Shown: positions 36,515 to 46,388, counted from the first letter of the stretch. The stretch is 64,000 nt of DNA from Flavobacteriales bacterium (GCA_016717305.1 JADKFY010000006.1:62001-126000), one strand, 5' to 3'. Translations and numbers: made by a program. The notes: generated by a model not told the origin, from the sequence alone.

Positions 36515-38779
36515 ATGATGAGAGTATTACGCTTCACTTTCCTATTTCTTTCGTGCATGTCTGTTGGAGGCAGCTTCGCGCAGTCCTTCGACCTTGAAGG
36601 TAGATTGACCGATACCAAAAGCAGTGACCCGTTGGTCGGTGCAGCCGTTCTATTAGTAGGCACCAACTTCGGCACCACGACCGATCTGAACGGACGCTTT
36701 TTGATCAAGAAAGTGCCACAAGGGGATTACACCTTCCGTATTTCCTCCTTGGGATATGGCAATACGGAAGAAGTAATTACGATCGACAATTACACGACCA
36801 AGGACCTGAGCATAGACGTGAAAGGGATCGAACTGCGGGAAGTGAGCGTTCGTCCACAAGCACAAGCGACGACCACGGATGTGATCAACGGTTTGGACCG
36901 TTTGACCAGACCGGTGAATACTTCACAGGACCTCTTGCAACTTGTGCCTGGACTATTCATTGCCCAGCACGCCGGTGGTGGCAAAGCCGAACAGATCTTC
37001 TTCCGCGGATTCGATATTGACCATGGAACAGACCTACAAGTAAGTGTTGATGGAATGCCTGTGAACATGGTAAGCCACGCCCACGGCCAAGGTTATGCGG
37101 ACCTGCACTTCACGATCGCCGAGACCGTGGACAAATTGCAGGTACACAAGGGTCCTTACAATGCACGCTTCGGTGATTTCGCTACAAGCGGCACTGTCGA
37201 ATTCCTGACCAAGAACAGCTTGGACAAAAGTGAGATCAAGGTGGAAGGCGGCATGTTCAACACCTTCAGGGCTGTTGGTCAGTTCGACCTGCTGGGCAAA
37301 AAGCACCTGCTTACCAAACGAACCGAGAACGCATACATCGCCGGTGAATTTGCCTACACAGATGCCTATTTCAAGAGTCCCCAAGGCTTCGGTCGATACA
37401 ACCTCTTTGGAAAGTACACGGGGCAATTAGGAGAACGAACCCATATTACCCTGAGTGGAAGCACATTCAGTGCAAAATGGGATGCGAGTGGACAGGTGCC
37501 CGAGCGCGCTGTGCAGAATGGAACGATCGATCGCTTCGGTGCGATAGATGATCGCGAAGGTGGAAACACGCAACGCACAAATGCCTATGCCACGCTCGTG
37601 AGCGGAACGCTCAACGGTGGGTCGTTCAAGAACCAGATCTACTTCGTGAAATACGACTTCGAACTCTTCAGCAACTTCACCTTCTTCGCGAATGACAGTG
37701 TGAACGGGGACATGATCGCCCAAACGGACGATCGCACGATCATGGGCTACAACGGATCCTACGCAGTGAACACCCACCTCGGTTCGCGCTCTTTGAAACT
37801 TGTCGCGGGTGCTGGCCTACGTTATGACCAAGCGGATATTGCATTGAAGAATGCGGTGGAGAGAGTGGTCCTTGACACCATTGTTTCCGGGACGGTGGAC
37901 CAGATCAATGCCGGCGTTTATGCGGATGCGACCCTCGAAGTTACCGAACGTTTCAGCGTGAACTTGGCAGCGCGCCTTGATGTGTTCCGTTACAACTACG
38001 GTGATTCCAGAGGAGCTGACTCTTTATCCGGGAACAAGCTACAGCAACGTGTAAGCCCGAAGTTGAACTTCACCTACGCCTTGAACGACCGGGTACAACT
38101 CTACTTGCGCACAGGTATGGGCTTCCATAGCAACGATGCCCGCGCCGTGGTGATGGATAACGCAAACCGAACCCTTCCGCGAGCCTATGGAGTGGACATC
38201 GGATCCACCTTTAAGCCTGCTCCTCGTATGTTGGTGAATGCCGCCTTCTTCGGCCTTTATTTGGAAAGTGAGCTGGTCTACGTTGGTGACGGTGGTGTTG
38301 TGGAAACCAGCGACGCAACACAGCGCATGGGCTTGGACCTGAGCATTCGGTACCAACTCACGAAGCGGCTATTCGTTGACCTTGACCTCAACCTTGTGCA
38401 AGCCAAGTTGATCAATGCACCTAAGGGTGAGGATCAGATCCCATTGGCACCGCGCTTCACCACGATCGGTGGGCTGGCGTACGTTCAGGACCGCGGCTTG
38501 AATGCCAGCTTGCGTTTTCGCCACATCGCGGATCGACCTGCCAATGAAACGAACGGTGTTGTTGCCAAGGGATACTTCCTTGTAGATGCAAAAGTGAGCT
38601 ATCGCTTCACCGCCTTCGAAGTAGGAGCCACGGTGGAGAATCTCTTCAATGTCGACTGGAACCAAGCCCAGTTCGATACGGAAAGCCGCCTGCGGAACGA
38701 GACCGAGCCCGTTAGTGAATTGCACTTCACACCTGGTACACCGTTCTTCCTGAAGGGTTTCGTGAGCTATCGTTTCTAG
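36515..38779 (+). CDS. TonB-dependent outer-membrane receptor with N-terminal carboxypeptidase-like domain
   Basis: 754 residues. Signal peptide (FTFLFLSCMSVGGSFAQ), an N-terminal carboxypeptidase-D-like module (about 25-105, EGRLTDTKSSDPLVGAAVLL and NGRFLIKKVPQGDYTFRI), a plug domain (TSQDLLQLVPGLFIAQHAGG, RGFDIDHGTDLQVSVDG, KGPYNARFGDFATSGTVEF) and a 22-strand-type barrel ending in aromatic FVSYRF. The plug carries several His (VNMVSHAHGQGYADLHF), compatible with metal or metal-chelate transport. No SusD partner is next to it; instead it follows DUF4331 and TPR genes 27 bases upstream, probably in one operon. The substrate is unknown. Confidence 0.92.
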   Translation: MMRVLRFTFLFLSCMSVGGSFAQSFDLEGRLTDTKSSDPLVGAAVLLVGTNFGTTTDLNGRFLIKKVPQGDYTFRISSLGYGNTEEVITIDNYTTKDLSIDVKGIELREVSVRPQAQATTTDVINGLDRLTRPVNTSQDLLQLVPGLFIAQHAGGGKAEQIFFRGFDIDHGTDLQVSVDGMPVNMVSHAHGQGYADLHFTIAETVDKLQVHKGPYNARFGDFATSGTVEFLTKNSLDKSEIKVEGGMFNTFRAVGQFDLLGKKHLLTKRTENAYIAGEFAYTDAYFKSPQGFGRYNLFGKYTGQLGERTHITLSGSTFSAKWDASGQVPERAVQNGTIDRFGAIDDREGGNTQRTNAYATLVSGTLNGGSFKNQIYFVKYDFELFSNFTFFANDSVNGDMIAQTDDRTIMGYNGSYAVNTHLGSRSLKLVAGAGLRYDQADIALKNAVERVVLDTIVSGTVDQINAGVYADATLEVTERFSVNLAARLDVFRYNYGDSRGADSLSGNKLQQRVSPKLNFTYALNDRVQLYLRTGMGFHSNDARAVVMDNANRTLPRAYGVDIGSTFKPAPRMLVNAAFFGLYLESELVYVGDGGVVETSDATQRMGLDLSIRYQLTKRLFVDLDLNLVQAKLINAPKGEDQIPLAPRFTTIGGLAYVQDRGLNASLRFRHIADRPANETNGVVAKGYFLVDAKVSYRFTAFEVGATVENLFNVDWNQAQFDTESRLRNETEPVSELHFTPGTPFFLKGFVSYRF

Positions 38780-38918
38780 ATCGCAGCTTCTTGAAGCACT
38801 GTTAACATAGGGCTGTGAAGGGTTGGCGATGAACGTCGTATAGGAACGGACCACAGTGTTGGACATTTGCTGCGCGTAAGCAGTGCGTTCCGCAACAGCG
38901 GAGCGCTTTCCAACCACC

Positions 38919-39623
38919 ATGCGTGCCATTCGTATCCTCGCCCAGCCGGACGATAGCACTTGCGGCCCGACCGCGTTGCATGCCGTTTACGATTCCTTTG
39001 GTCTGCATCTTCCTTTGGAACAAGTCATTGAGGAAGTGCATTCATTGGAAGATGGTGGAACATTGGCCGTGTTCCTCGGTCAGCATGCGATCTCCAGAGG
39101 TTTCCATGCACGCATACACAGTTACAATCTGCGCGTGTTCGACCCCAGTTGGGACGGTCTTTCCATGGAGCAACTGCGTAAGAAACTTCTCGCCCAGATC
39201 CGTTCCAAACCCGGCAAAAAGTTGCATTACGCGTGCCTCTCGTATGCCCGCTTCCTGAAAATGGGCGGCGAGATCCGTTTCGACGACCCGGCTCCTGCCC
39301 TGCTCCAAGAATATTTTGATCGCGACCTTCCTGTACTCGCCGGACTTAGTGCCACGTACCTATACAAGAGCAAACGGGAACGCACCGGACCGGCCGGAGA
39401 CAGTATTTACGATGATATGCGTGGCAAACCGATGGGGCACTTCGTGGTGCTTTGCGGCATGGAAAAGAAGACCGTGCTCGTTGCCGACCCCTACCAGGAC
39501 AACCCCTATAGCAACGACCGCTACTACCACGTTCCCGTTGGTCGCTTGATCAATTCGGTCATGCTCGGGATCGTCACCTACGACGCGAACCTACTCATCA
39601 TTTCACCTGAACCTTTAGCCTGA
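38919..39623 (+). CDS. C39-like cysteine peptidase
   Basis: 234 residues. Papain-like C39-type peptidase domain: catalytic cysteine in QPDDSTCGPTALHAVYDSFG (C14), histidine in GKPMGHFVVLCG and Asp in VLVADPYQDNPYSND. No ABC transporter domains and no signal peptide, so it is a stand-alone cytoplasmic enzyme, unlike bacteriocin-processing C39 exporters. It is the first gene of a unit with an ATP-grasp ligase and a GCS2-like ligase. It may process, hydrolyse or transpeptidate the product of those ligases. Start 38919 gives the family N-terminus; the frame upstream is not conserved-looking. Confidence 0.85.
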   Translation: MRAIRILAQPDDSTCGPTALHAVYDSFGLHLPLEQVIEEVHSLEDGGTLAVFLGQHAISRGFHARIHSYNLRVFDPSWDGLSMEQLRKKLLAQIRSKPGKKLHYACLSYARFLKMGGEIRFDDPAPALLQEYFDRDLPVLAGLSATYLYKSKRERTGPAGDSIYDDMRGKPMGHFVVLCGMEKKTVLVADPYQDNPYSNDRYYHVPVGRLINSVMLGIVTYDANLLIISPEPLA

Positions 39624-39690
39624 TGGCATCACCTTTCCACCCCGTTGGAACATCCTTCGGAAAATCCAGTTCTCTTCACCCTTTTAGTGC

Positions 39691-41193
39691 ATGAAGAAGC
39701 TCATCGTGGTTCGCGAACCCAAGGAATGGAACTTGGGTGTTACTGGCTTGGAGGTGATCAGCTCCAAGGACTACTTGACCCTTCCGAAGTATGCCACCAT
39801 GCGGAACGTGCGCGTGTTCAATTTGGCAAGGAGCTACAGCTACCAAAGTCGAGGCTACTATGTGAGCCTCCTCGCCGAAGCACGCGACCACAAGGTGATC
39901 CCGAGCGCAAAGACCATCCTCGACCTCCGATCACCAAGCATCGTAAAAGTTCTTTCACGCGATCTGGATGACACGATCCAATCCAGTCTGGGGGCCAAGA
40001 ACAAGCATGAGTTCATTCTCAGCATCTACTTCGGACGCAACATCAACCCGAAGTACGACAAGCTCTCGCACGACCTGTACAATGTCTTCCAAGCCCCGCT
40101 CCTACGCGCCCGGTTTGTGAAGAGCGAAAAATGGGAACTGCGCTCGGTGAAAGCCATTCCGTACAACGATATCCCCGAAGAGCATTTGGAATACGTGAAG
40201 CGTTATGCGGCAGGATACTTCGCCAAGAAGCGGTACGATAAGGCACGTGAGGACAAGAGCCAATACGACTTGGCGATCCTGGTGAATCCAGCCGACAAAG
40301 CAGCCCCATCGAACAAACGGGCGATCGTGAAATTCCGGCAGGCTGCGGAGGAACTGGGATTCAGGGTTGACATTCTCGGACCAGATGATATGGACCGCGT
40401 TGCTGAATATGATGCGCTCTTCATTCGTGAGAACACCCATGTGAACCACCACACATACAGGTTCGCGCGTAAAGCACAGAGTGAAGGATTAGCTGTGATG
40501 GATGCGCCTGATGCCATCCTAAAATGCAACAACAAGGTCTATTTGGCGGAACGCATGTTGGCCGCCGATGTGCCGGCGCCCCGGACCATGATCGTACATA
40601 GCGAGAACCGGGCGCAGGTGGGGAGTGAATTCGGACTTCCCGTTGTGTTGAAATTACCCGACAGTACCTTCAGCCGTGGTGTAGTAAAGGCGAAGACGCC
40701 TGAGGAATTGGAAAAGGAATTGGACATGATCCTGACCGACAGCGACCTGGCCATTGCGCAGGAATACATGCCCAGCGATTTCGATTGGCGTATCGGTGTG
40801 TTGGATGGTGTACCTCTTTACGCTTGCAAGTATTACATGGCGAAGGGCCATTGGCAGATCTACAACTGGAGCAGTGAGGACAAGGACGAAATAACGGGCA
40901 ATTTTGACTGTATGCCGATCGAAACCGCGCCGAAAGCCATTGTCGATGCAGCAGTGCAGGCCGTACTTGCTGTTGTGGGCACGCATGTTCCGGGACACGC
41001 TACCGTTCAGGCACCCGGGCTCTTCGGTGTGGATGTAAAAGAGGTGGCCGGAAATCCCTTTGTGATAGAGGTGAATGAATGCCCCAACATAGATCATGGA
41101 GTGGAGGACCAGGCCATGGGCGATGAACTCTACAAGGCGATCATAGGGTCGCTGAAGATGCGTATTGAACAAAAGATCGGTGTACGGCAATGA
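39691..41193 (+). CDS. RimK-type ATP-grasp ligase with RLAN N-terminal domain
   Basis: 500 residues. The N-terminal 190 or so match the RLAN domain that precedes certain RimK-like ligases (IVVREPKEWNLGVTGLEVIS, TMRNVRVFNLARSYSYQSRG). A pre-ATP-grasp/ATP-grasp unit follows: NTHVNHHTYRFARKAQSEG, LAERMLAADVPAPRT, VLKLPDSTFSRGVVK, IAQEYMPSDFDWRIGVLDG and the Mg-binding FVIEVNECPNIDHG. Such enzymes form an amide or peptide bond, activating a carboxylate as acyl phosphate. It precedes the GCS2-like gene with a four-base overlap (ATGA at 41190), showing translational coupling. The acceptor and donor are unknown. Confidence 0.9.
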   Translation: MKKLIVVREPKEWNLGVTGLEVISSKDYLTLPKYATMRNVRVFNLARSYSYQSRGYYVSLLAEARDHKVIPSAKTILDLRSPSIVKVLSRDLDDTIQSSLGAKNKHEFILSIYFGRNINPKYDKLSHDLYNVFQAPLLRARFVKSEKWELRSVKAIPYNDIPEEHLEYVKRYAAGYFAKKRYDKAREDKSQYDLAILVNPADKAAPSNKRAIVKFRQAAEELGFRVDILGPDDMDRVAEYDALFIRENTHVNHHTYRFARKAQSEGLAVMDAPDAILKCNNKVYLAERMLAADVPAPRTMIVHSENRAQVGSEFGLPVVLKLPDSTFSRGVVKAKTPEELEKELDMILTDSDLAIAQEYMPSDFDWRIGVLDGVPLYACKYYMAKGHWQIYNWSSEDKDEITGNFDCMPIETAPKAIVDAAVQAVLAVVGTHVPGHATVQAPGLFGVDVKEVAGNPFVIEVNECPNIDHGVEDQAMGDELYKAIIGSLKMRIEQKIGVRQ

Positions 41194-42428
41194 GCACAAA
41201 GGAGAAGAAGTACAAGCTGTTCGAAGTAACAGGGATCGAGCTGGAATACATGGTGGTGGACCGCACAACCCTGAAGGTCCTACCGATCGTGGACAAGCTC
41301 TTTGAAGATGTGACAGGAGAGATCACCAGCGATGTGGAACGGGGTGATGTGGAGTGGAGCAATGAATTGGTGAGCCACGTGGTTGAATTGAAGACCGCCA
41401 AGCCCACAAGGAAGATCGCTTCGTTCCGAAACAAGTTCGCCAAGGAGGTGAAGGCGATCAACAAGGTGTTGGCCAAACGCAACGCAATGCTCCTACCCAC
41501 GGCGGCCCATCCGTTCATGGACCCGTTCACCGAAACCGTGATCTGGCCACACGATCACAACGAGGTATATGCCCTGTACAACCGGATCTTCGACTGCCGC
41601 GGACACGGTTGGAGCAATTTGCAAAGCACCCATCTCAACCTGCCGTTCGCGAACGATGCGGAGTTCATGAAACTGCATGCGGCCATCCGGATCCTGTTGC
41701 CGATCATTCCTGCGATCTCCGCCAGTTCACCGATCCTGGATGGCCAACCAACAGGATCTCTTGACGCCCGCATGGAAGCCTACCTCCACCACCAGGAAAA
41801 GCTTCCCGTGCTGATGGGTTCGTTGATCCCAGAGGCCGTGTTCTCCCAAGAAGATTACTATCGGGAGATCTTCAGCCCGATCGCGAAGGCCATGGCACCG
41901 TTCGATACCGAACACATCATGGACCATCACTTCGCCAACTCGCGCGGTGCGATCGCTCGCTTTGACCGTGGGGCCATAGAGATCCGCGTGATCGATATCC
42001 AAGAATGCCCAAGTGCGGACCTTGCCATTGCCGAGTTGATCGTGACCGTGCTGAAAGCTCTCGCGAAAGGGCATTGGGTAAGCACTTATGTCCAACGGGC
42101 TTGGAGTGAACATGATCTGCTCCCCATCTTCAAACGTGTGATCAAGGATGCCGGAAATGCGGAGATCGTGGACCGGGATTATCTCATGATGTTCGGACTA
42201 CTTAAACAGGAACAAATGACTGCGAAGGAGCTTTGGCAATACATCTTCGTTGAAGTGTACAACGATCTTAGCGATGGCTGCCGCACCCACATCGCCCATA
42301 TCCTCGAACACGGTTGTTTGGCCGCCCGTATCCTTTCAGAGACGGGTACTCATCCGACCCGCGAAGAACTGGTCCAGGTGTATTCGCGAATTGCACACTG
42401 TTTGGATACGGACACAGCGTTCGTCTAA
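41190..42428 (+). CDS. Carboxylate-amine ligase of the GCS2 (glutamate-cysteine ligase 2) family
   Basis: 412 residues. GCS2-type glutamine-synthetase-fold ligase: N-terminal FEVTGIELEYMVVDRTTLKV, the E-x-E pair, NELVSHVVELKTAKPT, LLPTAAHPFMDP, GWSNLQSTHLNLPFAND, PAISASSPILDG and RGAIEIRVIDIQECPSADLA. Family members join glutamate (or another carboxylate) to an amine using ATP, for example glutamate-cysteine ligase and YbdK. Here the fusion to a RLAN ATP-grasp partner in one operon suggests sequential amide bonds on a common substrate. A strong bidirectional terminator lies 45 bases after the stop. Confidence 0.9.
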   Translation: MSTKEKKYKLFEVTGIELEYMVVDRTTLKVLPIVDKLFEDVTGEITSDVERGDVEWSNELVSHVVELKTAKPTRKIASFRNKFAKEVKAINKVLAKRNAMLLPTAAHPFMDPFTETVIWPHDHNEVYALYNRIFDCRGHGWSNLQSTHLNLPFANDAEFMKLHAAIRILLPIIPAISASSPILDGQPTGSLDARMEAYLHHQEKLPVLMGSLIPEAVFSQEDYYREIFSPIAKAMAPFDTEHIMDHHFANSRGAIARFDRGAIEIRVIDIQECPSADLAIAELIVTVLKALAKGHWVSTYVQRAWSEHDLLPIFKRVIKDAGNAEIVDRDYLMMFGLLKQEQMTAKELWQYIFVEVYNDLSDGCRTHIAHILEHGCLAARILSETGTHPTREELVQVYSRIAHCLDTDTAFV

Positions 42429-42473
42429 CCCGTATTGTCCTTTCTGTAGTTGAACTTGCTCTCCTGAAAAACA

Positions 42474-42511
42474 AAGACCCCGGCCTTCCGTTAAGGAAGC
42501 CGGGGTCTTTA
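42474..42511. terminator. Strong bidirectional terminator between convergent genes
   Basis: Arms from 42474 and to 42511 form a stem of about 16 pairs (AAAGACCCCGGC... with ...GCCGGGGTCTTT, one bulged base) and a small loop. A-rich on one side and T-rich on the other, it can terminate both the GCS2-like gene (+) and the M36-like protease gene (-). Confidence 0.9.
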
Positions 42512-42526
42512 CGTTCAAAGACTTGA

Positions 42527-45496
42527 TCAACGCATTACGCTGAACCGCTGTTCCGTTGAACCACCTTCCCAGACCAATCGCAGCAGGTACTGCCCGGATG
42601 CAAGTTGTTTTACATCCACTCGCTGTACTTCCGTACCCGGTGCCGTTGGGACCGGTTGCATCACTGACCGTCCGGTCATGTCCAGTACTTCAATGCGAAC
42701 ATTGCCTGCTACCTGCGGCGTGCGCGTGGAGATATTGATAACATCACTTGCAGGCGAAGGCCATACAGATGTGATGGTTACCTGATCATTCGCACGCACT
42801 CCATTTGGAAGCTGTGCGCCCCAAAGTTGGATATCATCGATGGCCCCTTCCACCAGACTGCCGCCATTCAACTCAACGCCCGGTCGTATGCTATCGCTCG
42901 CATTGAACTTCAATTTGATGCTGTTCACGTTCCCCAAAACATCTTGGACACGGAACACATTACGGCGCCAAGCGCGCTCACCGTTCTTCGTATCCTCCAA
43001 TTTTGTCCATGTGGCACCACCATCTCCACTGGCCGAAACCTGCCACCAGTCAGCATGCGGATTGGCACCCGAGGGTGGATTGTTCGTGTACCAACGCCAG
43101 TAACTGAAGCTTGGAGAAAGAAGACCGGTCAGGTCGATGGTCGGACCCATGAGTGTTGTAGTACCGCCATCCACATCATTATCCCCGAGAGGTTCCGAAA
43201 TGGATGCTGCATTCCCTGTGAACCAACAGAACGTGCCGCCCGTTGTATGTTGCTCATTGGGCTGCACAATAGTGCTTTCATCTCCAACAGTACCGTACGA
43301 ACCGACAGGTGAGCCGAACTCCCAAATGCCAGTGGTGGCATTGTCCCCGGGTTGCCCCTCAGCCCAGGAACCCAGCTCGCTCAGGTCGTCGGCATTTTCC
43401 GTCGCCTCCAGGTCAAATCCGACCATGATGTAGTATGGTAGCCCTGGGTCCGCGATGTTGGCGGAGATCGGAGTGACCGCACTGACCTGATCGAAAATAT
43501 CCGTTAAGGCAAGAAAATAGGAGATCACGGTGCCATTCGGTTGCGCAGGGATATCGGCGGCATAATCCCCACCACCACCGGTCATTTGAACAACGGTCCA
43601 ATCCGTGGCATTGTTCACCTTGTAATGCAACTGCACGTCCTGCAGGTACTCAGTGGCAGGGAATTCAATGGCCACCAAGGCATTAATGGTGATAGGCGTA
43701 GCTTCTACGGCCGTCTGCACATCATCGTGGAAAAGCTCAGCATCGCTGATCAAGGTGATACCATGGATACCGAAGGCTTCCACAATGGCCAAGCCATTTG
43801 GCGTACCATTCGTAATGTCCCCGTCATCATCATCGGCTTGTAGAACATCCAAGAGCACATCGCGGAAAGCGATGCCCTCATTGCCATTGAACACCACGGC
43901 CTGAAGCCCAGGGAAGGCAGCTGCGAAAAGTTCAAGGGTCAAAGGCATGTCATTGCCTAGCAACACGTATGTGTCCCACCACGCCCCCGCGATTATCTCC
44001 CCATTCTGGTGCACTTCGCCGGTTAGGTCTGCCGGATACACTTTCGGTTCTTCATCATAACGACGAACCGTGGAATTGTCATTATCCAAGTTTATACCGA
44101 GACCCAATATCGGATTCTGCGTCAACGAGAGCGCCCAAATATCAGCGTACCCCTCGTTCATCCCCCCATTCCTGAACTGGTCCCCTTGGGACTGGTAGAA
44201 ACGACCGTTCACTGCATGGCCGTATTCGTGGTAGACCACATCATTGATCTCCACCAAGGAGCGGCAGTTGTTCCCTTCGGCAAAGAAGTTGATGCCGGTG
44301 CCATCGTAGTTCGCATTGCAATCACCGGTGGTCAGATCCAAGCGGGCTTGAAATGAAAGATCCATTCCAGTGAAGGACGGAAGCACTGCCTTTGTATGCG
44401 CATGGATCTGATTGATGTACACGTAGGCAGAACGTTCACGGATATTGGAGCCGCCTTGGAAGATGACCGTATTGGCACCTTCGTTCAACGTACCAGTAAA
44501 GCTTGCTGCCACATTGTTCGTGACCACTTCGGCATAGCGACCGCTCAACCGGTATTGCGCGGGAACCGGACCCGCCAAACCAGATGCCAAGAATCCGTTG
44601 ACATCGGAGTTGAACAGCACACCGTCGACCACGATATCCAATTCTGGGAGACCAACTACTGTCTGTGGCAACAGTGGGCTTCCGTTGTAGATCGATCCGG
44701 TAACGAGCACGTCGGCACCGGCATCATCATCATGGTCACCATGGTCACACGTCAGCACTTCATTGGTGCGGTACCGAAGCTCTCCAGTGTGCGCATCGAC
44801 CAAGCAACGGTAGTGGCCTGCCAAGTCACCTCGAAGGGTGTTCACCATCAGTTCGTGCACCAGGTGCATCCTATAGCTGTTCACCCCATTTATAGGCAGC
44901 AGACGCAACGCGACGAACTCTGTGCTTACCACGTTCGAAAGACCTTGGCCAGCAACGGAGATCGCTGCATCGAAAGTTATTGTTGGATTGATATCCACGA
45001 CCGGGTCGCTGTACAGGTCTGCACCGAAGGAGATCGCGCGTCCTTGTCCATCGAACTTCACTGATGCCCGTGCACCAAGCACAACAAGACCTTGGTGTTC
45101 CTGCGCGAAATGCACGTAGCTCACTTTCCCAGCTGGGGCAACGGACAACAATGCCAGTTCTTCCATCGGAGGGCGAAAGCCAGAAATTTCAGTACCAATG
45201 AATGACCTTGCCTTCTCTTCCAAGTTGGCACCGGACATTTCTATGGGTGTGCCATAAGCACGGCGCGGCATTCCGGTACTTTCATTGAATTCCACCGACC
45301 ACTTGGGATGTGCTGTCTTGAATTGCTCCCAAGCCTGCTGCGCGCGCAGCTCAGCTTGTCGACCCCGATCAGGAACGCGTTGTGGATCTTTGATGAATGT
45401 GATCTCTTCATTGACCCCACTGGATTGTGCCAGAACTGCAGGTGCAAGAAGGAGGAAGGAAAAGGCGGAGATCAAGGACAGTATGCGATCGTTCAT
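42527..45496 (-). CDS. Secreted M36-like metalloprotease with T9SS sorting tail
   Basis: 989 residues. Signal peptide (LSLISAFSFLLLAPAVLAQ), a long propeptide region to about residue 250, a gluzincin catalytic domain with HEYGH (423-427) and the third ligand Glu in NEGYADIWAL (E448), as in fungalysin/M36 peptidases. An Ig-like region (about 600-680), a carbohydrate-binding-type jelly roll (about 705-900, SYWRWYTNNPPSG) and a T9SS type A tail (VTITSVWPSPASDVINISTR, MTGRSVMQP, LASGQYLLRLVWEGG) follow. It should be exported across the outer membrane and degrade extracellular protein. It converges with the GCS2-like gene at a shared terminator. Confidence 0.93.
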   Translation of the reverse strand: MNDRILSLISAFSFLLLAPAVLAQSSGVNEEITFIKDPQRVPDRGRQAELRAQQAWEQFKTAHPKWSVEFNESTGMPRRAYGTPIEMSGANLEEKARSFIGTEISGFRPPMEELALLSVAPAGKVSYVHFAQEHQGLVVLGARASVKFDGQGRAISFGADLYSDPVVDINPTITFDAAISVAGQGLSNVVSTEFVALRLLPINGVNSYRMHLVHELMVNTLRGDLAGHYRCLVDAHTGELRYRTNEVLTCDHGDHDDDAGADVLVTGSIYNGSPLLPQTVVGLPELDIVVDGVLFNSDVNGFLASGLAGPVPAQYRLSGRYAEVVTNNVAASFTGTLNEGANTVIFQGGSNIRERSAYVYINQIHAHTKAVLPSFTGMDLSFQARLDLTTGDCNANYDGTGINFFAEGNNCRSLVEINDVVYHEYGHAVNGRFYQSQGDQFRNGGMNEGYADIWALSLTQNPILGLGINLDNDNSTVRRYDEEPKVYPADLTGEVHQNGEIIAGAWWDTYVLLGNDMPLTLELFAAAFPGLQAVVFNGNEGIAFRDVLLDVLQADDDDGDITNGTPNGLAIVEAFGIHGITLISDAELFHDDVQTAVEATPITINALVAIEFPATEYLQDVQLHYKVNNATDWTVVQMTGGGGDYAADIPAQPNGTVISYFLALTDIFDQVSAVTPISANIADPGLPYYIMVGFDLEATENADDLSELGSWAEGQPGDNATTGIWEFGSPVGSYGTVGDESTIVQPNEQHTTGGTFCWFTGNAASISEPLGDNDVDGGTTTLMGPTIDLTGLLSPSFSYWRWYTNNPPSGANPHADWWQVSASGDGGATWTKLEDTKNGERAWRRNVFRVQDVLGNVNSIKLKFNASDSIRPGVELNGGSLVEGAIDDIQLWGAQLPNGVRANDQVTITSVWPSPASDVINISTRTPQVAGNVRIEVLDMTGRSVMQPVPTAPGTEVQRVDVKQLASGQYLLRLVWEGGSTEQRFSVMR

Positions 45497-45608
45497 GAGG
45501 TCTTTTGGTTTGAGCGTTTGCGAATTTCGCGATTCTAAAGCTTACGGAACGGTGCTTTTCGGTGGGTTTACAAGAAAGCACGCATCTTCGGCACGACATT
45601 GAACCAGT

Positions 45609-46388
45609 TCAGGCATGGGGTATCGTCACAACCAACCCATCGTAAGCGAGCTGCATGGTCGGTGGAAGTTCCTGTGAAACGGCAGCATGATCTCCGAGCA
45701 AATGACTGATGTGAGTGAAGTAAGCCTTTTTCGGCCCAAGCTCCTGGACCAGGTCCATCGCCTCGGAAAGGTTAAGATGTGACAAGTGTGTCTTCTTCCG
45801 CAGTGCATTCAGGACCAAGACCTCCAAGCCTTTCAACTTTTCCTTTTCCGCTGAAGAAATGGTTTTCGCGTCCGTGATGTATGCGAACCCGCCGATACGA
45901 AAGCCAAGGACCGGCATTTCATAGTGCATTACTTGCACCGGCAATACCTCTACACCTTGTGCATCAAAGGCGGAGTTGCCCAGAGTATGTAACTCCAACT
46001 CCGGCACACCAGGATACTTTTGCTCTGCAAATGCATAATGGAACATGCGCTTCACAGCAGCATTGGTTGCCGCATTTCCGTACATGTCCATTTCCCGGTC
46101 CTGCTTGAAGTTGAAAGCACGCAACTCATCGATCCCGGCAATGTGGTCCATGTGTTCGTGGGTGAGCAGGACCGCGTCCAACCGCTCTACACGGCTTCGC
46201 AAGAGCTGCTGGCGAAGGTCAGGACCCGCATCGATCAATAGGCTCTTCCCGTTCACTTGGACCCAGACCGATGTCCGTAGCCGTTTGTCCCTCGGATCCG
46301 CACTTCTGCAGACCGCGCACTCACAGGCCACCACTGGCACGCCTTGACTTGTACCGGTGCCCAAGAATTCCACACGGAGGGTTGCCAT
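45609..46388 (-). CDS. MBL-fold metallo-hydrolase (PhnP-like)
   Basis: 259 residues from the ATG at 46388. Metallo-beta-lactamase fold close to PhnP/LipB-type proteins: FLGTGTSQGVPVVAC, SLLIDAGPDLRQQLL, LLTHEHMDHIAGIDELRAFN (HxHxDH), GFAYITDAKTI and YFTHISHLLGDHA. The cysteines CECAVCRSAD near the N-terminus are typical of PhnP, a cyclic phosphodiesterase, so it may open cyclic phosphate esters. The frame is open upstream for over 100 codons across the tRNA-Ser gene on the other strand, but nothing there is coding-like. Confidence 0.9.
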   Translation of the reverse strand: MATLRVEFLGTGTSQGVPVVACECAVCRSADPRDKRLRTSVWVQVNGKSLLIDAGPDLRQQLLRSRVERLDAVLLTHEHMDHIAGIDELRAFNFKQDREMDMYGNAATNAAVKRMFHYAFAEQKYPGVPELELHTLGNSAFDAQGVEVLPVQVMHYEMPVLGFRIGGFAYITDAKTISSAEKEKLKGLEVLVLNALRKKTHLSHLNLSEAMDLVQELGPKKAYFTHISHLLGDHAAVSQELPPTMQLAYDGLVVTIPHA

